From contig USIN01000043.1 of assembly GCA_900554715.1 (NCBI GenBank), positions 1-11,282 on the forward strand: 11,282 nucleotides of DNA, given 5' to 3'. Below the pieces are notes generated by a model. It worked only from the letters and a program-made list of their open reading frames with translations. It made no database searches and was not told the DNA's origin. The DNA comes from an uncultured Bacteroidales bacterium (GTDB lineage Bacteria; Bacteroidota; Bacteroidia; Bacteroidales; Muribaculaceae). How positions within the stretch are numbered: position 1 is the stretch's first letter; every line of letters starts with the position of its first letter. Shown piece after piece: positions 1 through 7,498 of the stretch. The position numbers and the translations under genes are program-made.

Positions 1-821
1 GGTGAGCGGAATGGACGCATTGTTATCAGCCGGGAGTCGCGTTTGAGTTTGCCGGCGACAGAGTGGATTTTTGTGGTCTCGAGTGATTCGTGGAGCGTCA
101 GCGGCGGCATTATCGTCGGCAGACGTTTGGCCATCATTGACTTGCCTGAGCCGGGAGGGCCGACGAGGAGTATGTTGTGGCCGCCGGCGCATGCGACCTC
201 GAAGGCGCGTTTGACGTTTTCCTGACCTTTGACGTCGGCGAAGTCGAGGTCGAAGATGTCGCGGGCGGCTGCGAATTCGCCGCGTGTGTCGACGACGGTG
301 CGTGGCAGCGGCCCGAGACCGGTGAGATGGCTGATGACGCCGGCGAGATTGGCGGCACCGTAGACTTCGAGGTTGTTGACGACTGCGGCTTCGGCTGCAT
401 TGGCTGCGGGGAGTATCATGCCTTTGAAGCCGAGGCGGCGCGCTTCTATCGCCATGGGCAGGACGCCTCTGATTGGCAGCAGGCTGCCGTCGAGCGACAG
501 TTCGCCCATTATCAGGTATTTGTCGAGGTCTGTCGCTGTTATCTGTTCGGCGCCGGCGAGGATGCCTATCGCTATGGGAAGGTCGTAGGCCGAACCCTCT
601 TTGCGCACGTCGGCGGGGGCGAGGTTGATGACGACGTTGCGGCGGGGCAGGTCGTAGCCTGTCTCTTTAAGGGCCGATTTGACGCGCTCGTTGCTCTCTT
701 TGATGGCTGTGTCGGGGAGGCCGACGATGCAATACTGGAAGCCTTTGCTTACAGATACTTCGATTGTTACGGTAATGGCGTCAATGCCTTTGACGGCGGC
801 GCCGTAGATCTTCACTAACAT
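1..821 (-). CDS. YifB/ComM-family Mg-chelatase-like AAA+ ATPase (5' part, cut by window edge)
   Basis: Reading the minus strand from an ATG at 821-819 gives an open frame to the window edge, 273 complete codons beginning MLVKIYGAAVKGIDAITVTI. The N-terminal part (about residues 1-170, with YDLPIAIGIL and GELSLDGSLLPIRGVLP) matches the ChlI-like, Lon-protease-fold domain of YifB/ComM proteins. The AAA+ module follows: VKGQENVKRAFEVA, then Walker A GPPGSGKS at residues 221-228 (161-138), then the family signature LITMRPFRS near the edge. Family members are about 500 residues, so roughly half is visible; Walker B and the arginine finger lie outside. In naturally competent Proteobacteria ComM is a hexameric helicase aiding branch migration of incoming DNA; the role in Bacteroidota is not established. 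It starts 23 bases after the stop of the lipoprotein gene upstream, so co-transcription is likely. Family confident; function by analogy only. Confidence 0.93.
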   Translation of the reverse strand, partial: MLVKIYGAAVKGIDAITVTIEVSVSKGFQYCIVGLPDTAIKESNERVKSALKETGYDLPRRNVVINLAPADVRKEGSAYDLPIAIGILAGAEQITATDLDKYLIMGELSLDGSLLPIRGVLPMAIEARRLGFKGMILPAANAAEAAVVNNLEVYGAANLAGVISHLTGLGPLPRTVVDTRGEFAAARDIFDLDFADVKGQENVKRAFEVACAGGHNILLVGPPGSGKSMMAKRLPTIMPPLTLHESLETTKIHSVAGKLKRDSRLITMRPFRS

Positions 822-844
822 TTTCCGAGGGGTGTTGGGGCGGT

Positions 845-1882
845 TTATCTGTCGAGCAGCCGCTCGATGTCGGCTCTGGCTGCCTTGACCGACTGTCCGC
901 GGTAGTGCTGCGTGCCTGTCGAGTCGACGACGATGAAGTAGGGGAGGGCGGGGATGCCGAGCCTGTCGATGCCGGGGGTGGCGACCGAGGCTACGAGGAT
1001 GCCGCGGCTCCATGAGGCGCTGTCGCCTCGCACCTCGGTTTTCCAGACTGTGGTGTCGGTCTCTGTCGAGAAGTCGACGATTCTGAGGGTGCGTGTTTTG
1101 TATTTGCCGGCCAGTAATCTGAGCTCGGGCGTGATAGAGTCTGACACTTTGAAGTGGCTCGGACGGACTGCTATAAGGGAGTATTTGCTGCGCGAGGGGT
1201 TGTAGGTCTCGAGCGAGTCGCGGGAGTTGAAGTATACGATGGGTCTGACTTCAGATGTGGCTTCGGCAGCGACAAGCCGCTGGAGCAGATAGTTGTAGCC
1301 GTCGGTCAGGGTCGAGGGGCGCGCTTCTGTGGCTATCGTCTCGAGGAGCGAATCGACCCGGGCGGCGTTGCCGGCCGAGTTGTATGAAGTCACGAGCAGC
1401 AGAGTCGAGACAACGTCATCGGGACGGTCGGCGATATATTTCTCAATCGTTGTGTTGGCGCCGGGGCTTGCGAGGGCTTCGGCGTTGTCGCGCAGAAAGC
1501 GGCTCCAGCGTTCGCCGTCGTCGTTGCCTTCGGTGCTTATGTTGTTGGGGTTGTTGCGGTCGAGCCGGCACTCGATGCGGTCGCCGTTGACGGCATAGAT
1601 GCGGCCAATCAGGCGATAGTCATTGTCGGTTATCTCAATGACGGTAGGTGTCTGGCTTGAGCCTTTGAAGGTGAATTTGCCTTCACGGGCGGCGGTTATG
1701 CCTTGCTGCAGGGCGTTGTTACTGTAGTATAGGTATCTGAGGTTGAGCGTCGGATTGCCTCCTATTGTGCCTTCGACGGTGAAACTTTCGCTGTCGCCGC
1801 AACTTGTCGCCGTGAAAGCCGCGAATATGCAAAAGGCAAGTCTGAAAAATAATTTTATCGTTTTCTGAGTCATTATAAACAT
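845..1882 (-). CDS. Lipoprotein with DUF4369-like N-terminus and redox-dead thioredoxin-like C-terminus
   Basis: A 345-residue protein with a lipoprotein signal: basic start, hydrophobic stretch, lipobox TATSC with Cys28, then acidic GDSE. Residues about 33-110 (FTVEGTIGGNPTLNLRYLYY, then KFTFKGSS and VIEITDNDYRLIG) resemble the beta-rich DUF4369 domain that precedes thioredoxin domains in many Bacteroidota proteins. Residues about 111-200 look helical. Residues about 234-345 resemble a thioredoxin/TlpA fold: SLIAVRPSHFKVSD, LRIVDFSTETDTTVW, IPALPYFIVVDSTGTQHYRG, then a C-terminal helix. The IPALPYFIV segment is where the cis-proline loop would be. The only cysteines are 18 and 28 in the signal region and Cys105, so no CxxC exists and thiol-disulfide activity is unlikely. 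The start could be Met4 (1873) instead. A promoter-like -7 box lies 30 bases upstream. The role is unknown; it is probably an envelope protein in the same transcript as the ATPase gene. Confidence 0.85.
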   Translation of the reverse strand: MFIMTQKTIKLFFRLAFCIFAAFTATSCGDSESFTVEGTIGGNPTLNLRYLYYSNNALQQGITAAREGKFTFKGSSQTPTVIEITDNDYRLIGRIYAVNGDRIECRLDRNNPNNISTEGNDDGERWSRFLRDNAEALASPGANTTIEKYIADRPDDVVSTLLLVTSYNSAGNAARVDSLLETIATEARPSTLTDGYNYLLQRLVAAEATSEVRPIVYFNSRDSLETYNPSRSKYSLIAVRPSHFKVSDSITPELRLLAGKYKTRTLRIVDFSTETDTTVWKTEVRGDSASWSRGILVASVATPGIDRLGIPALPYFIVVDSTGTQHYRGQSVKAARADIERLLDR

Positions 1883-1911
1883 ATAAATATATGAGTATCG
1901 GTATTTTCTTG

Positions 1912-1919
1912 CAAAGTTA
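1912..1919 (-). promoter_or_regulatory. Bacteroides-type -7 box for the minus-strand lipoprotein gene
   Basis: Read on the minus strand, 1919-1912 is TAACTTTG, an exact match to the TAnnTTTG -7 consensus of the Bacteroidota primary sigma factor. It would start transcription near 1905 and give a leader of about 20-25 nt before the ATG at 1882. No exact TTTG -33 box is seen at the expected distance (about 1940-1943), only A/T-rich sequence, so this rests on the -7 box and its position. Confidence 0.55.
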
Positions 1920-2014
1920 TGGTAAGGATGGCCGTAGATATTATAAAAATAGAAAAATTAAGTTAAAAGGTGTTTTACTCTTAAATGGGAGTGCTAAAAT
2001 TGTTAAAAATAAAC

Positions 2015-2062
2015 TTTCGTTGCGAAATTTTTTATTTCGATATGAAAATTTTTGTTTCATAT
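2015..2062. promoter_or_regulatory. 20-bp-periodic inverted-repeat array, candidate operator
   Basis: The motif GAAANTTTTTNTTTC occurs at 2024-2038 and again at 2044-2058, exactly 20 bases apart. Each copy is an inverted repeat: CGAAAT-N5-ATTTCG (2023-2039) and ATATGAAA-N7-TTTCATAT (2040-2062), both with perfect arms. A further half-site TTTC at 2015-2018 keeps the 20-base phase and pairs with the next arm as TTTCG-N3-CGAAA (2015-2027). The loop of the second inverted repeat contains the -33 element of the rightward promoter. A 20-base step is about two helical turns, so dimers bound here would lie on one face of the DNA. This is inferred to be a binding site for a transcriptional regulator. 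The AT-rich background raises the chance of coincidence, but perfect 8-base arms plus exact phasing are unusual. Confidence 0.55.
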
Positions 2063-2082
2063 TGATAAAAATTGTACTTTTA
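2051..2082 (+). promoter_or_regulatory. Bacteroides-type promoter for the phosphoesterase-SusCD operon
   Basis: A -33 element TTTG (2051-2054), a 20-base spacer and a -7 element TACTTTTA (2075-2082) match the Bacteroidota primary promoter pattern TTTG-N19/21-TAnnTTTG except for the last base. Transcription would start at about 2087-2090, giving a leader of about 90 nt before the ATG at 2181. No other promoter-like sequence is visible in the short gaps inside the operon, so this probably drives all four genes. Confidence 0.7.
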
Positions 2083-2099
2083 CGGCGTAATTAAAGTCC

Positions 2100-2119
2100 G
2101 GGCTTGGCTCTGTCAGCCC
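2100..2119 (+). promoter_or_regulatory. Small hairpin in the operon's 5' leader
   Basis: GGGCT (2100-2104) can pair with AGCCC (2115-2119). An alternative register pairs GGCT (2106-2109) with AGCC (2115-2118) around a 5-base loop. It lies about 10-12 nt after the predicted transcription start and is the only GC-rich stretch in this AT-rich leader. It could affect early elongation, transcript stability or protein binding. It does not match a riboswitch I recognise, and it is too short to call a function. Confidence 0.3.
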
Positions 2120-2180
2120 CGTGAAGTATGAGAATCGATTAACCTTAAATTAATATTAATATAGGAATTATAAGCTGTCT

Positions 2181-4181
2181 ATGAAGATTTCTAAATTTAT
2201 GAGCTTGGCTTTCACTGCTGTAGCTCTGTCTTTCGCATTTTACGGCTGTAATGACGACGTCGACTACCCCGACAATCCGACGGGTGGCTCGGGGATTCAT
2301 GTCACGCTGCCGAAGTCAATCGAGGTAATCAAAGGGCAGGATTGTACCTTCCCTCTGTCGGAGGGCGATGATGTCGCCGAGACCGACATCGTCTATCTCG
2401 AGAATCTTCAGGGTGTTTTCTTTGAATGCCCGATAACGTCGGTCGTGCCCGTCGCCGCTTCTTCAGAGCTGGGTGTGGGCCGTTTCTCGTTTACACTTCC
2501 CAAAAATTTTGCCGACGGGTCATATCGCGTCTATATCAAGCGCGGTGACAGCCGAAAGATGTGCGGTACGGTAAACATCACCCTTATCGACAAACCCATC
2601 AACATCACTGAAGGCACGACTGTCTATGGCCGCATCTCTACGGAGGACGGTCCGGTTGCCGGGGTCGTTGTCAGTGACGGTGTCGAGACTGCGGTTACAG
2701 ACGCCGACGGTGTCTATCAGCTTGCGTCGACAAAGATCAAGGGTTATGTCTTCATGTCGGTTCCCTCGGGTTACGAGCCCGAACAGCTCGGCGTCCTCCC
2801 CGTGATGTATGCCAAGCTCAAAGGCGGTCCCAACGAACCCGAGAGCGCTCACTTCAAACTCAAGAAGGTCGATCAGAGCAAATACAAGATGCTTGTCTTC
2901 GGTGACATGCACCTGGCCGACCGCACCGACGACCTCAAGCAGTTCACTGAATTTACCGACGATGTCAAGGATTATATCCGTCAGAATCCCGACACGCGCT
3001 TCTATGCCCTCACGCTCGGCGATATGTCGTGGGATCTCTACTGGGCCAGCCGCAAGTATGATCTCACCAACTATCTCGACGACATCAACAAACGTCTCCC
3101 CGACCTGATGATCTACCACACCATCGGCAATCACGACAACAAGATGGAGACGACCAACAACGTCGACGCCAAGGCTCCTTACTGGGCCAACATATCTCCC
3201 GAATATTATTCATATAATATCGGCGGCGTCCACTATATCGTTCTCGACAATATCGACTGCAGCAACTACGACGGCACATCGAGCCGTAACTATATCCAGC
3301 GCCTCATGCCCGAACAGTTCAGCTGGCTCGCCAAAGATCTGGCTTATGTCGACAAATCGACTCCCATCGTCGTGACGATGCACGCTCCCGTGTTCTATCC
3401 CATTGCCACAAGCGACAAGTTCAAGGGCGAGCTCACTAACACCAGCGACGTCCTCAACGCTTTCGACGGCTACACAGTGCATTTCATCACCGGCCATACC
3501 CATAAGAGCCACAACGTGCGTCCGTCAGACAAGATTATCAATGGCCGCCCGGTCTATGAGCACAACGTGACTGCTATCTGCGGTTCATGGTGGTGGTCGG
3601 GCCACTATACGAAAGACGTACATCTCAGCCCCGACGGTTCTCCCGGCGGTTATGAAATCTGGGATGTCAACGGTCAGGACATCAAATGGGTCTACAAAGG
3701 CACCAAGATGGATCAGAACATCCAGTTCCGCAGCTACGACCTCAACAACGTCAGTTTCTCGAGCGCCGATGTCCCCAATATGTCGGCCAGCGCTCCGACG
3801 AGCGTCAAGAACGCATGGCTCAGATATGAAAGCGCATATCCTAACACCAAGAAGAATACTATCCTTGTCAATGTCTGGAACTGGAGCAACGACTGGAAGA
3901 TCAGCATCAAGACTGTCAACGGTCAGGAACTCGAAGTCAAAGAAGGCTGGGCCTACGACCCGCTCCACATCGCAGCCATGTCTGTGCCGCGTTTCAATGA
4001 CGCCAACCTCACATCTGTGCCTAACTTCGTGACACAGTCGTTCCCCCATTTCTTCAGAGCTACGGCTCCCGACGCCGACACTGACGTCGTCATCACCGTA
4101 ACTGACGAATTCGGCACGGTCTACACCGAGACCATGGAACGTCCCAAGGCTTTCAGCACAGATCTCTATCGCAGAAAATAA
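2181..4181 (+). CDS. Calcineurin-like metallophosphoesterase lipoprotein (MetallophosN / Metallophos / MetallophosC)
   Basis: A 666-residue envelope lipoprotein: signal peptide ending FAFYGC (Cys23), followed by acidic NDDVD. Residues about 38-137 form a beta-rich, IPT-like region. Residues about 145-230 (TTVYGRISTEDGPVAGVVV, TDADGVYQL) form a carboxypeptidase-regulatory-like domain of the MetallophosN kind. The catalytic domain begins near residue 236 and keeps every two-metal ligand motif: GDMH (Asp242, His244), GD (Asp281), GNHD (Asn317, His318), MHAP (His401) and GHTH (His439, His441). The remaining part, about 450-660, fits the MetallophosC domain. It should therefore hydrolyse phosphomonoester or phosphodiester bonds at the cell surface or in the periplasm; the substrate cannot be read from sequence. 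It is the first gene of the operon, 36 bases before the SusC gene. The family is certain; a link to the imported ligand is inferred from position. Confidence 0.93.
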   Translation: MKISKFMSLAFTAVALSFAFYGCNDDVDYPDNPTGGSGIHVTLPKSIEVIKGQDCTFPLSEGDDVAETDIVYLENLQGVFFECPITSVVPVAASSELGVGRFSFTLPKNFADGSYRVYIKRGDSRKMCGTVNITLIDKPINITEGTTVYGRISTEDGPVAGVVVSDGVETAVTDADGVYQLASTKIKGYVFMSVPSGYEPEQLGVLPVMYAKLKGGPNEPESAHFKLKKVDQSKYKMLVFGDMHLADRTDDLKQFTEFTDDVKDYIRQNPDTRFYALTLGDMSWDLYWASRKYDLTNYLDDINKRLPDLMIYHTIGNHDNKMETTNNVDAKAPYWANISPEYYSYNIGGVHYIVLDNIDCSNYDGTSSRNYIQRLMPEQFSWLAKDLAYVDKSTPIVVTMHAPVFYPIATSDKFKGELTNTSDVLNAFDGYTVHFITGHTHKSHNVRPSDKIINGRPVYEHNVTAICGSWWWSGHYTKDVHLSPDGSPGGYEIWDVNGQDIKWVYKGTKMDQNIQFRSYDLNNVSFSSADVPNMSASAPTSVKNAWLRYESAYPNTKKNTILVNVWNWSNDWKISIKTVNGQELEVKEGWAYDPLHIAAMSVPRFNDANLTSVPNFVTQSFPHFFRATAPDADTDVVITVTDEFGTVYTETMERPKAFSTDLYRRK

Positions 4182-4217
4182 ACCTGATTTCTAATAACCA
4201 TCACATTTGATTTTGTT

Positions 4218-7200
4218 ATGAAACTAATCCAAAAACTAATTCTCATGCTGGCATTGCTGCTGGTGGGCGCTCCCGCGGCGCTTGCGGCAGACCGTATGCT
4301 GACGGGTAATGTCCGCGACGCGCAGGACGAGCCCCTCATCGGTGTCAGCGTTCAGGTGGTTGAGAATAAAGCGGCCGTCAGCACCGATATTGACGGCAAC
4401 TTTACTATCAAGGTGCCCGCCGGAGCTGTGACCCTTAAAATATCTTATGTAGGATATAAACCAAAAAATGTAAAGGTCGGCGCAGAGCAGACAAAGGTTG
4501 ATGTTATTCTTGAGGAAGACGCCATGATGCTCGAAGAGACTGTCGTAGTCGGTTATGGTGTGCAGAAGAAAGTCAACCTCACCGGCTCGGTCGCCGCAGT
4601 TGACGGAGCAAAACTCGAGGACCGTCTGTCACATTCTGTGTCGAACATGCTTCAGGGTTCGGTCCCCGGCCTTAACATCACGACTAATTCGGGCGTCCCC
4701 GGCCAGCAGTCTGGTGAGCTTAATATTCGAGGTGTGACATCAATCGAGGCGAAATCAGCACCGTTGGTCCTTATTGACGGCACAGTCGGCGAGATGGACG
4801 ACGTCAACCCCAATGATATAGCTTCGATTTCGGTTATCAAAGACGCATCGGCGGCAGCTGTCTACGGCGCCCGCGGTGCCTTCGGTGTCATCCTCGTGAC
4901 GACCAAGAGCGGCAAGTCGGAAAACGGTAAAGCCAAAGTGCGCTTCAGTGGTCGCTGGGGCTGGAACGAGCCTACGACAAGCACTGAATACGAGACCCGC
5001 GGCTACTGGTCAGTCTACACAGTCAACCAGTTTGTCACAGCCAACGGTACCGCCAAGGAAGTCAATTATACTGACTACGATATGATGCAGCTTCTCGCCC
5101 GTGTCAACGACAAGACCGAGAATCCCGACCGTCCCTGGACGATGGAAATCGAGCGCAACGGCAAGCGTCAGTGGATCTACTACGGCAACTATGACCGCTA
5201 CCACATGGTCTTTAACGACCAGCGCCCCACTCAGCAGTATAACCTATCGATAAATGGCGGTACTGATGCAGCGAAGTATTATCTGTCAGGTGGCTATAAC
5301 CACGAAAAAGGTATGCTTAAAGTCAACCCCGATATTTACAAGAAGTATAATCTCAGGGCCAAAATTGACTTCAATATAAATAAATGGATTACGATGCAGA
5401 ACAATACGGCGTTCATGGGTTCGACGTATAACTTCGTAGGCCCTGATGCCAATGTCGAGAACGCACTCGCATACGGTGCCCGTCATGCTCTCGCCTGCTT
5501 CCCCGAGAAGAACCCCGACGGCAGCTGGCTGTATCTCAACTCATATAACAGCCGAGGTATCATGAACGGACGTCATATTATGCTTGCCGAGGGCAATCAC
5601 CGTAATGTAAGACGTCGCACGGAGTTCACCAACATGACCCGCATGGATATCAAACCTATCAAGCAGCTGACAGTAACCGCCGATTTTACCTACCGTTTCT
5701 CGCAGAGCCGTAATACATTCCGCGGCAACAACATCACATATCGTGTCACACCCGACGGCCCGCTGGAATCATACAAGACCGGTGCGGGTCAGAACGAGCT
5801 GACAGAACAGGTTTATACCCGCAATTATTACACTGTCAATGCTTTTGCAACTTATAACGATACCTTTGCCGGAGATCACAATCTCACTGTCGTCGGCGGT
5901 TACAACTATGAGTCATACGATTATAAAAATATATCGGCCTATGCGCAGAATCTTACCTCAGAAGATCTCGACGACCTTGATCTCAAAGGCGGTGAGGGAG
6001 AGATAAGAGTCGGCGGCGGTCAAGCCGGCTATGCTATTCAGGGTATTTTCGGGCGTATCAACTATGATTATAAAGGCAAATATCTCGTAGAACTCAGCGG
6101 CCGTATCGACGGCACGTCGCGTTTTGCCAAAGGTCATCGCTGGAGTGCATATCCCTCGGGTTCGGTAGGCTGGCGTATGTCAGAAGAAAGTTTCTTCCAG
6201 CCACTCCGCAGTACAGTGGACAATCTTAAAATACGTTTCTCATACGGCCGACTCGGTAATCAGAACATCAAAGAATATTACACCTATATCCGTCAGGTAA
6301 CTTCTCACAACTTTGCCGGATATACTTTTGACGGCAATACGATGGGCACCTATACATCGATTCAGGATCCGATTGCTTCAGACCGTACATGGGAGAAAGC
6401 CGAACACTATGACCTCGGCATCGACGCCTCGTTCTTCGGTACAAGACTCAATATCACTGCCGACGGATATATCCGCCGCACGGTAGATATGCTTGCCGAG
6501 GGTGTTGCGCTTCCAAGCGTCTATGGCGCCGACGCACCGCTTATGAATGTCGCTAACCTTAACACCAAAGGTTATGAGGTATCTGTCAACTGGATGGATA
6601 ATATCCAGCTCGGAAACCAGATGCTGACTTACAGCGTCGGATTCAACCTCAGCGACTACCGCTCGAAGATTACAAAATATGACAACCCTGACCGTTCGTT
6701 TGCCAAAGATTATTATGAAGGCATGGAATATGGCGAAATCTGGGGTTTCAAGACCGGTGGTCTGTTCAAGACAACAGAGGAAGCTCAGAAATATGCTTCT
6801 GAAGTCAACCTCGCTTATGTAGCCAAACGTATCAACGGCGGCTGGCAGGCAGGCGATATCAAATATCTCGACGTCGACGGCAGCGGCGATATCAGTCTTG
6901 GCAAGAACACTGTCGACAACCCCGGTGACCGCGTCAAACTTGGCAATAAATTACCTCGCCTGCAGTATGGCTTCAACGCAAGCATCCGCTACTTCGGCTT
7001 CGATGTTTCGGCATTCTTCCAGGGCACAGGCAACCACTACTGGTATCCTCACGGACACTCGATGCCTTTCTGGGGCTCGTATTCTTATCCCTACCTGAGC
7101 TTCATGCCGGCGGACTTCCGCGAGAAAATCTGGTCTGAGGACAACCCCAACGCATACTTCCCCCGTCCTATGGCTTACGCCTCGACGTCGGGCACACTGC

Positions 7201-7484
7201 AGTTTGTCAACGACCGTTACCTCCAGAACCTCCGTTACCTCCGTTTCAAGAATTTGACCGTTGGCTACACTTTACCCAAGAAATGGACTAAAGTGGCTTA
7301 TATGGAGAAAGTCCGTGTCTACTTCTCGGGCGAGAACCTCTGCTACTGGTCACCCTTGAAGAAGAACACCAAATATATTGACCCCGAAGCGGCATTTGAC
7401 CGTACAGGCGGCGACGGCGTGATGAGCAACATGTTCTATCCGTGGTCGAGAACGTTTATGTTTGGTATCGACGTAACATTCTAA
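4218..7484 (+). CDS. SusC/RagA-family TonB-dependent outer-membrane transporter
   Basis: A 1088-residue outer-membrane barrel protein of typical SusC length. A Sec signal peptide ends near APAALAA (residue 24). A carboxypeptidase-regulatory-like domain covers residues about 27-98 (LTGNVRDAQDEPLIGVSVQV, GNFTIKVPAG, ISYVGYKP). The TonB-box-like EETVVVGYG follows at 106-114. The plug runs about 116-232 and includes the SusC signature LNIRGVTSI, PLVLIDG and ISVIKDASAAAVYGARGAFG. The rest is barrel, ending in FMFGIDVTF with the C-terminal aromatic expected for barrel insertion. An EF-hand-like loop DVDGSGDIS lies at 885-893. With the SusD partner it should form a lidded complex that imports a ligand using TonB energy. 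The gene follows the phosphoesterase by 36 bases and precedes the SusD gene by 14. Substrate is unknown; the plug and barrel give no clue I can read. Confidence 0.97.
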   Translation: MKLIQKLILMLALLLVGAPAALAADRMLTGNVRDAQDEPLIGVSVQVVENKAAVSTDIDGNFTIKVPAGAVTLKISYVGYKPKNVKVGAEQTKVDVILEEDAMMLEETVVVGYGVQKKVNLTGSVAAVDGAKLEDRLSHSVSNMLQGSVPGLNITTNSGVPGQQSGELNIRGVTSIEAKSAPLVLIDGTVGEMDDVNPNDIASISVIKDASAAAVYGARGAFGVILVTTKSGKSENGKAKVRFSGRWGWNEPTTSTEYETRGYWSVYTVNQFVTANGTAKEVNYTDYDMMQLLARVNDKTENPDRPWTMEIERNGKRQWIYYGNYDRYHMVFNDQRPTQQYNLSINGGTDAAKYYLSGGYNHEKGMLKVNPDIYKKYNLRAKIDFNINKWITMQNNTAFMGSTYNFVGPDANVENALAYGARHALACFPEKNPDGSWLYLNSYNSRGIMNGRHIMLAEGNHRNVRRRTEFTNMTRMDIKPIKQLTVTADFTYRFSQSRNTFRGNNITYRVTPDGPLESYKTGAGQNELTEQVYTRNYYTVNAFATYNDTFAGDHNLTVVGGYNYESYDYKNISAYAQNLTSEDLDDLDLKGGEGEIRVGGGQAGYAIQGIFGRINYDYKGKYLVELSGRIDGTSRFAKGHRWSAYPSGSVGWRMSEESFFQPLRSTVDNLKIRFSYGRLGNQNIKEYYTYIRQVTSHNFAGYTFDGNTMGTYTSIQDPIASDRTWEKAEHYDLGIDASFFGTRLNITADGYIRRTVDMLAEGVALPSVYGADAPLMNVANLNTKGYEVSVNWMDNIQLGNQMLTYSVGFNLSDYRSKITKYDNPDRSFAKDYYEGMEYGEIWGFKTGGLFKTTEEAQKYASEVNLAYVAKRINGGWQAGDIKYLDVDGSGDISLGKNTVDNPGDRVKLGNKLPRLQYGFNASIRYFGFDVSAFFQGTGNHYWYPHGHSMPFWGSYSYPYLSFMPADFREKIWSEDNPNAYFPRPMAYASTSGTLQFVNDRYLQNLRYLRFKNLTVGYTLPKKWTKVAYMEKVRVYFSGENLCYWSPLKKNTKYIDPEAAFDRTGGDGVMSNMFYPWSRTFMFGIDVTF

Positions 7485-7498
7485 ACCTTAAACAGATT

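Larger units (their letters stand above)
1883..2180. other. Divergent AT-rich intergenic control region
   Basis: These 298 bases separate the minus-strand lipoprotein gene from the plus-strand operon. They are much richer in A and T than the genes on both sides and hold no believable gene. They contain a -7 box for each direction, a periodic inverted-repeat array just upstream of and overlapping the rightward promoter, a GC-rich hairpin in the rightward leader, and a perfect 12-base AT palindrome (ATTAATATTAAT, 2149-2160) of unknown meaning. Confidence 0.8.

Noticed and set aside
177..818. 213-residue plus-strand open frame opposite the ATPase gene
   Set aside because: The minus strand encodes a clear YifB/ComM N-terminus with Walker A here; the plus-strand frame is a GC-rich shadow with no family resemblance.
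1891..2094. 67-residue plus-strand open frame in the divergent intergenic region
   Set aside because: It begins upstream of and reads through both promoter elements and the inverted-repeat array, is dominated by Lys, Asn, Leu and Phe as expected from AT-rich DNA, and has no recognisable motif.
2100..2119. Riboswitch or intrinsic terminator in the leader
   Set aside because: The stem is only 5 bases, has no T tract after it, and no known aptamer pattern is recognisable.
2520..3134. 204-residue minus-strand open frame inside the phosphoesterase gene
   Set aside because: It lies opposite the catalytic metal-binding motifs and is best explained as a codon-bias shadow.
7442..7498. Longer N-terminus for the SusD protein starting at ATG 7442
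   Set aside because: It would overlap the SusC gene by 43 bases and put 19 non-signal residues before a normal lipoprotein signal peptide; ATG 7499 fits better.
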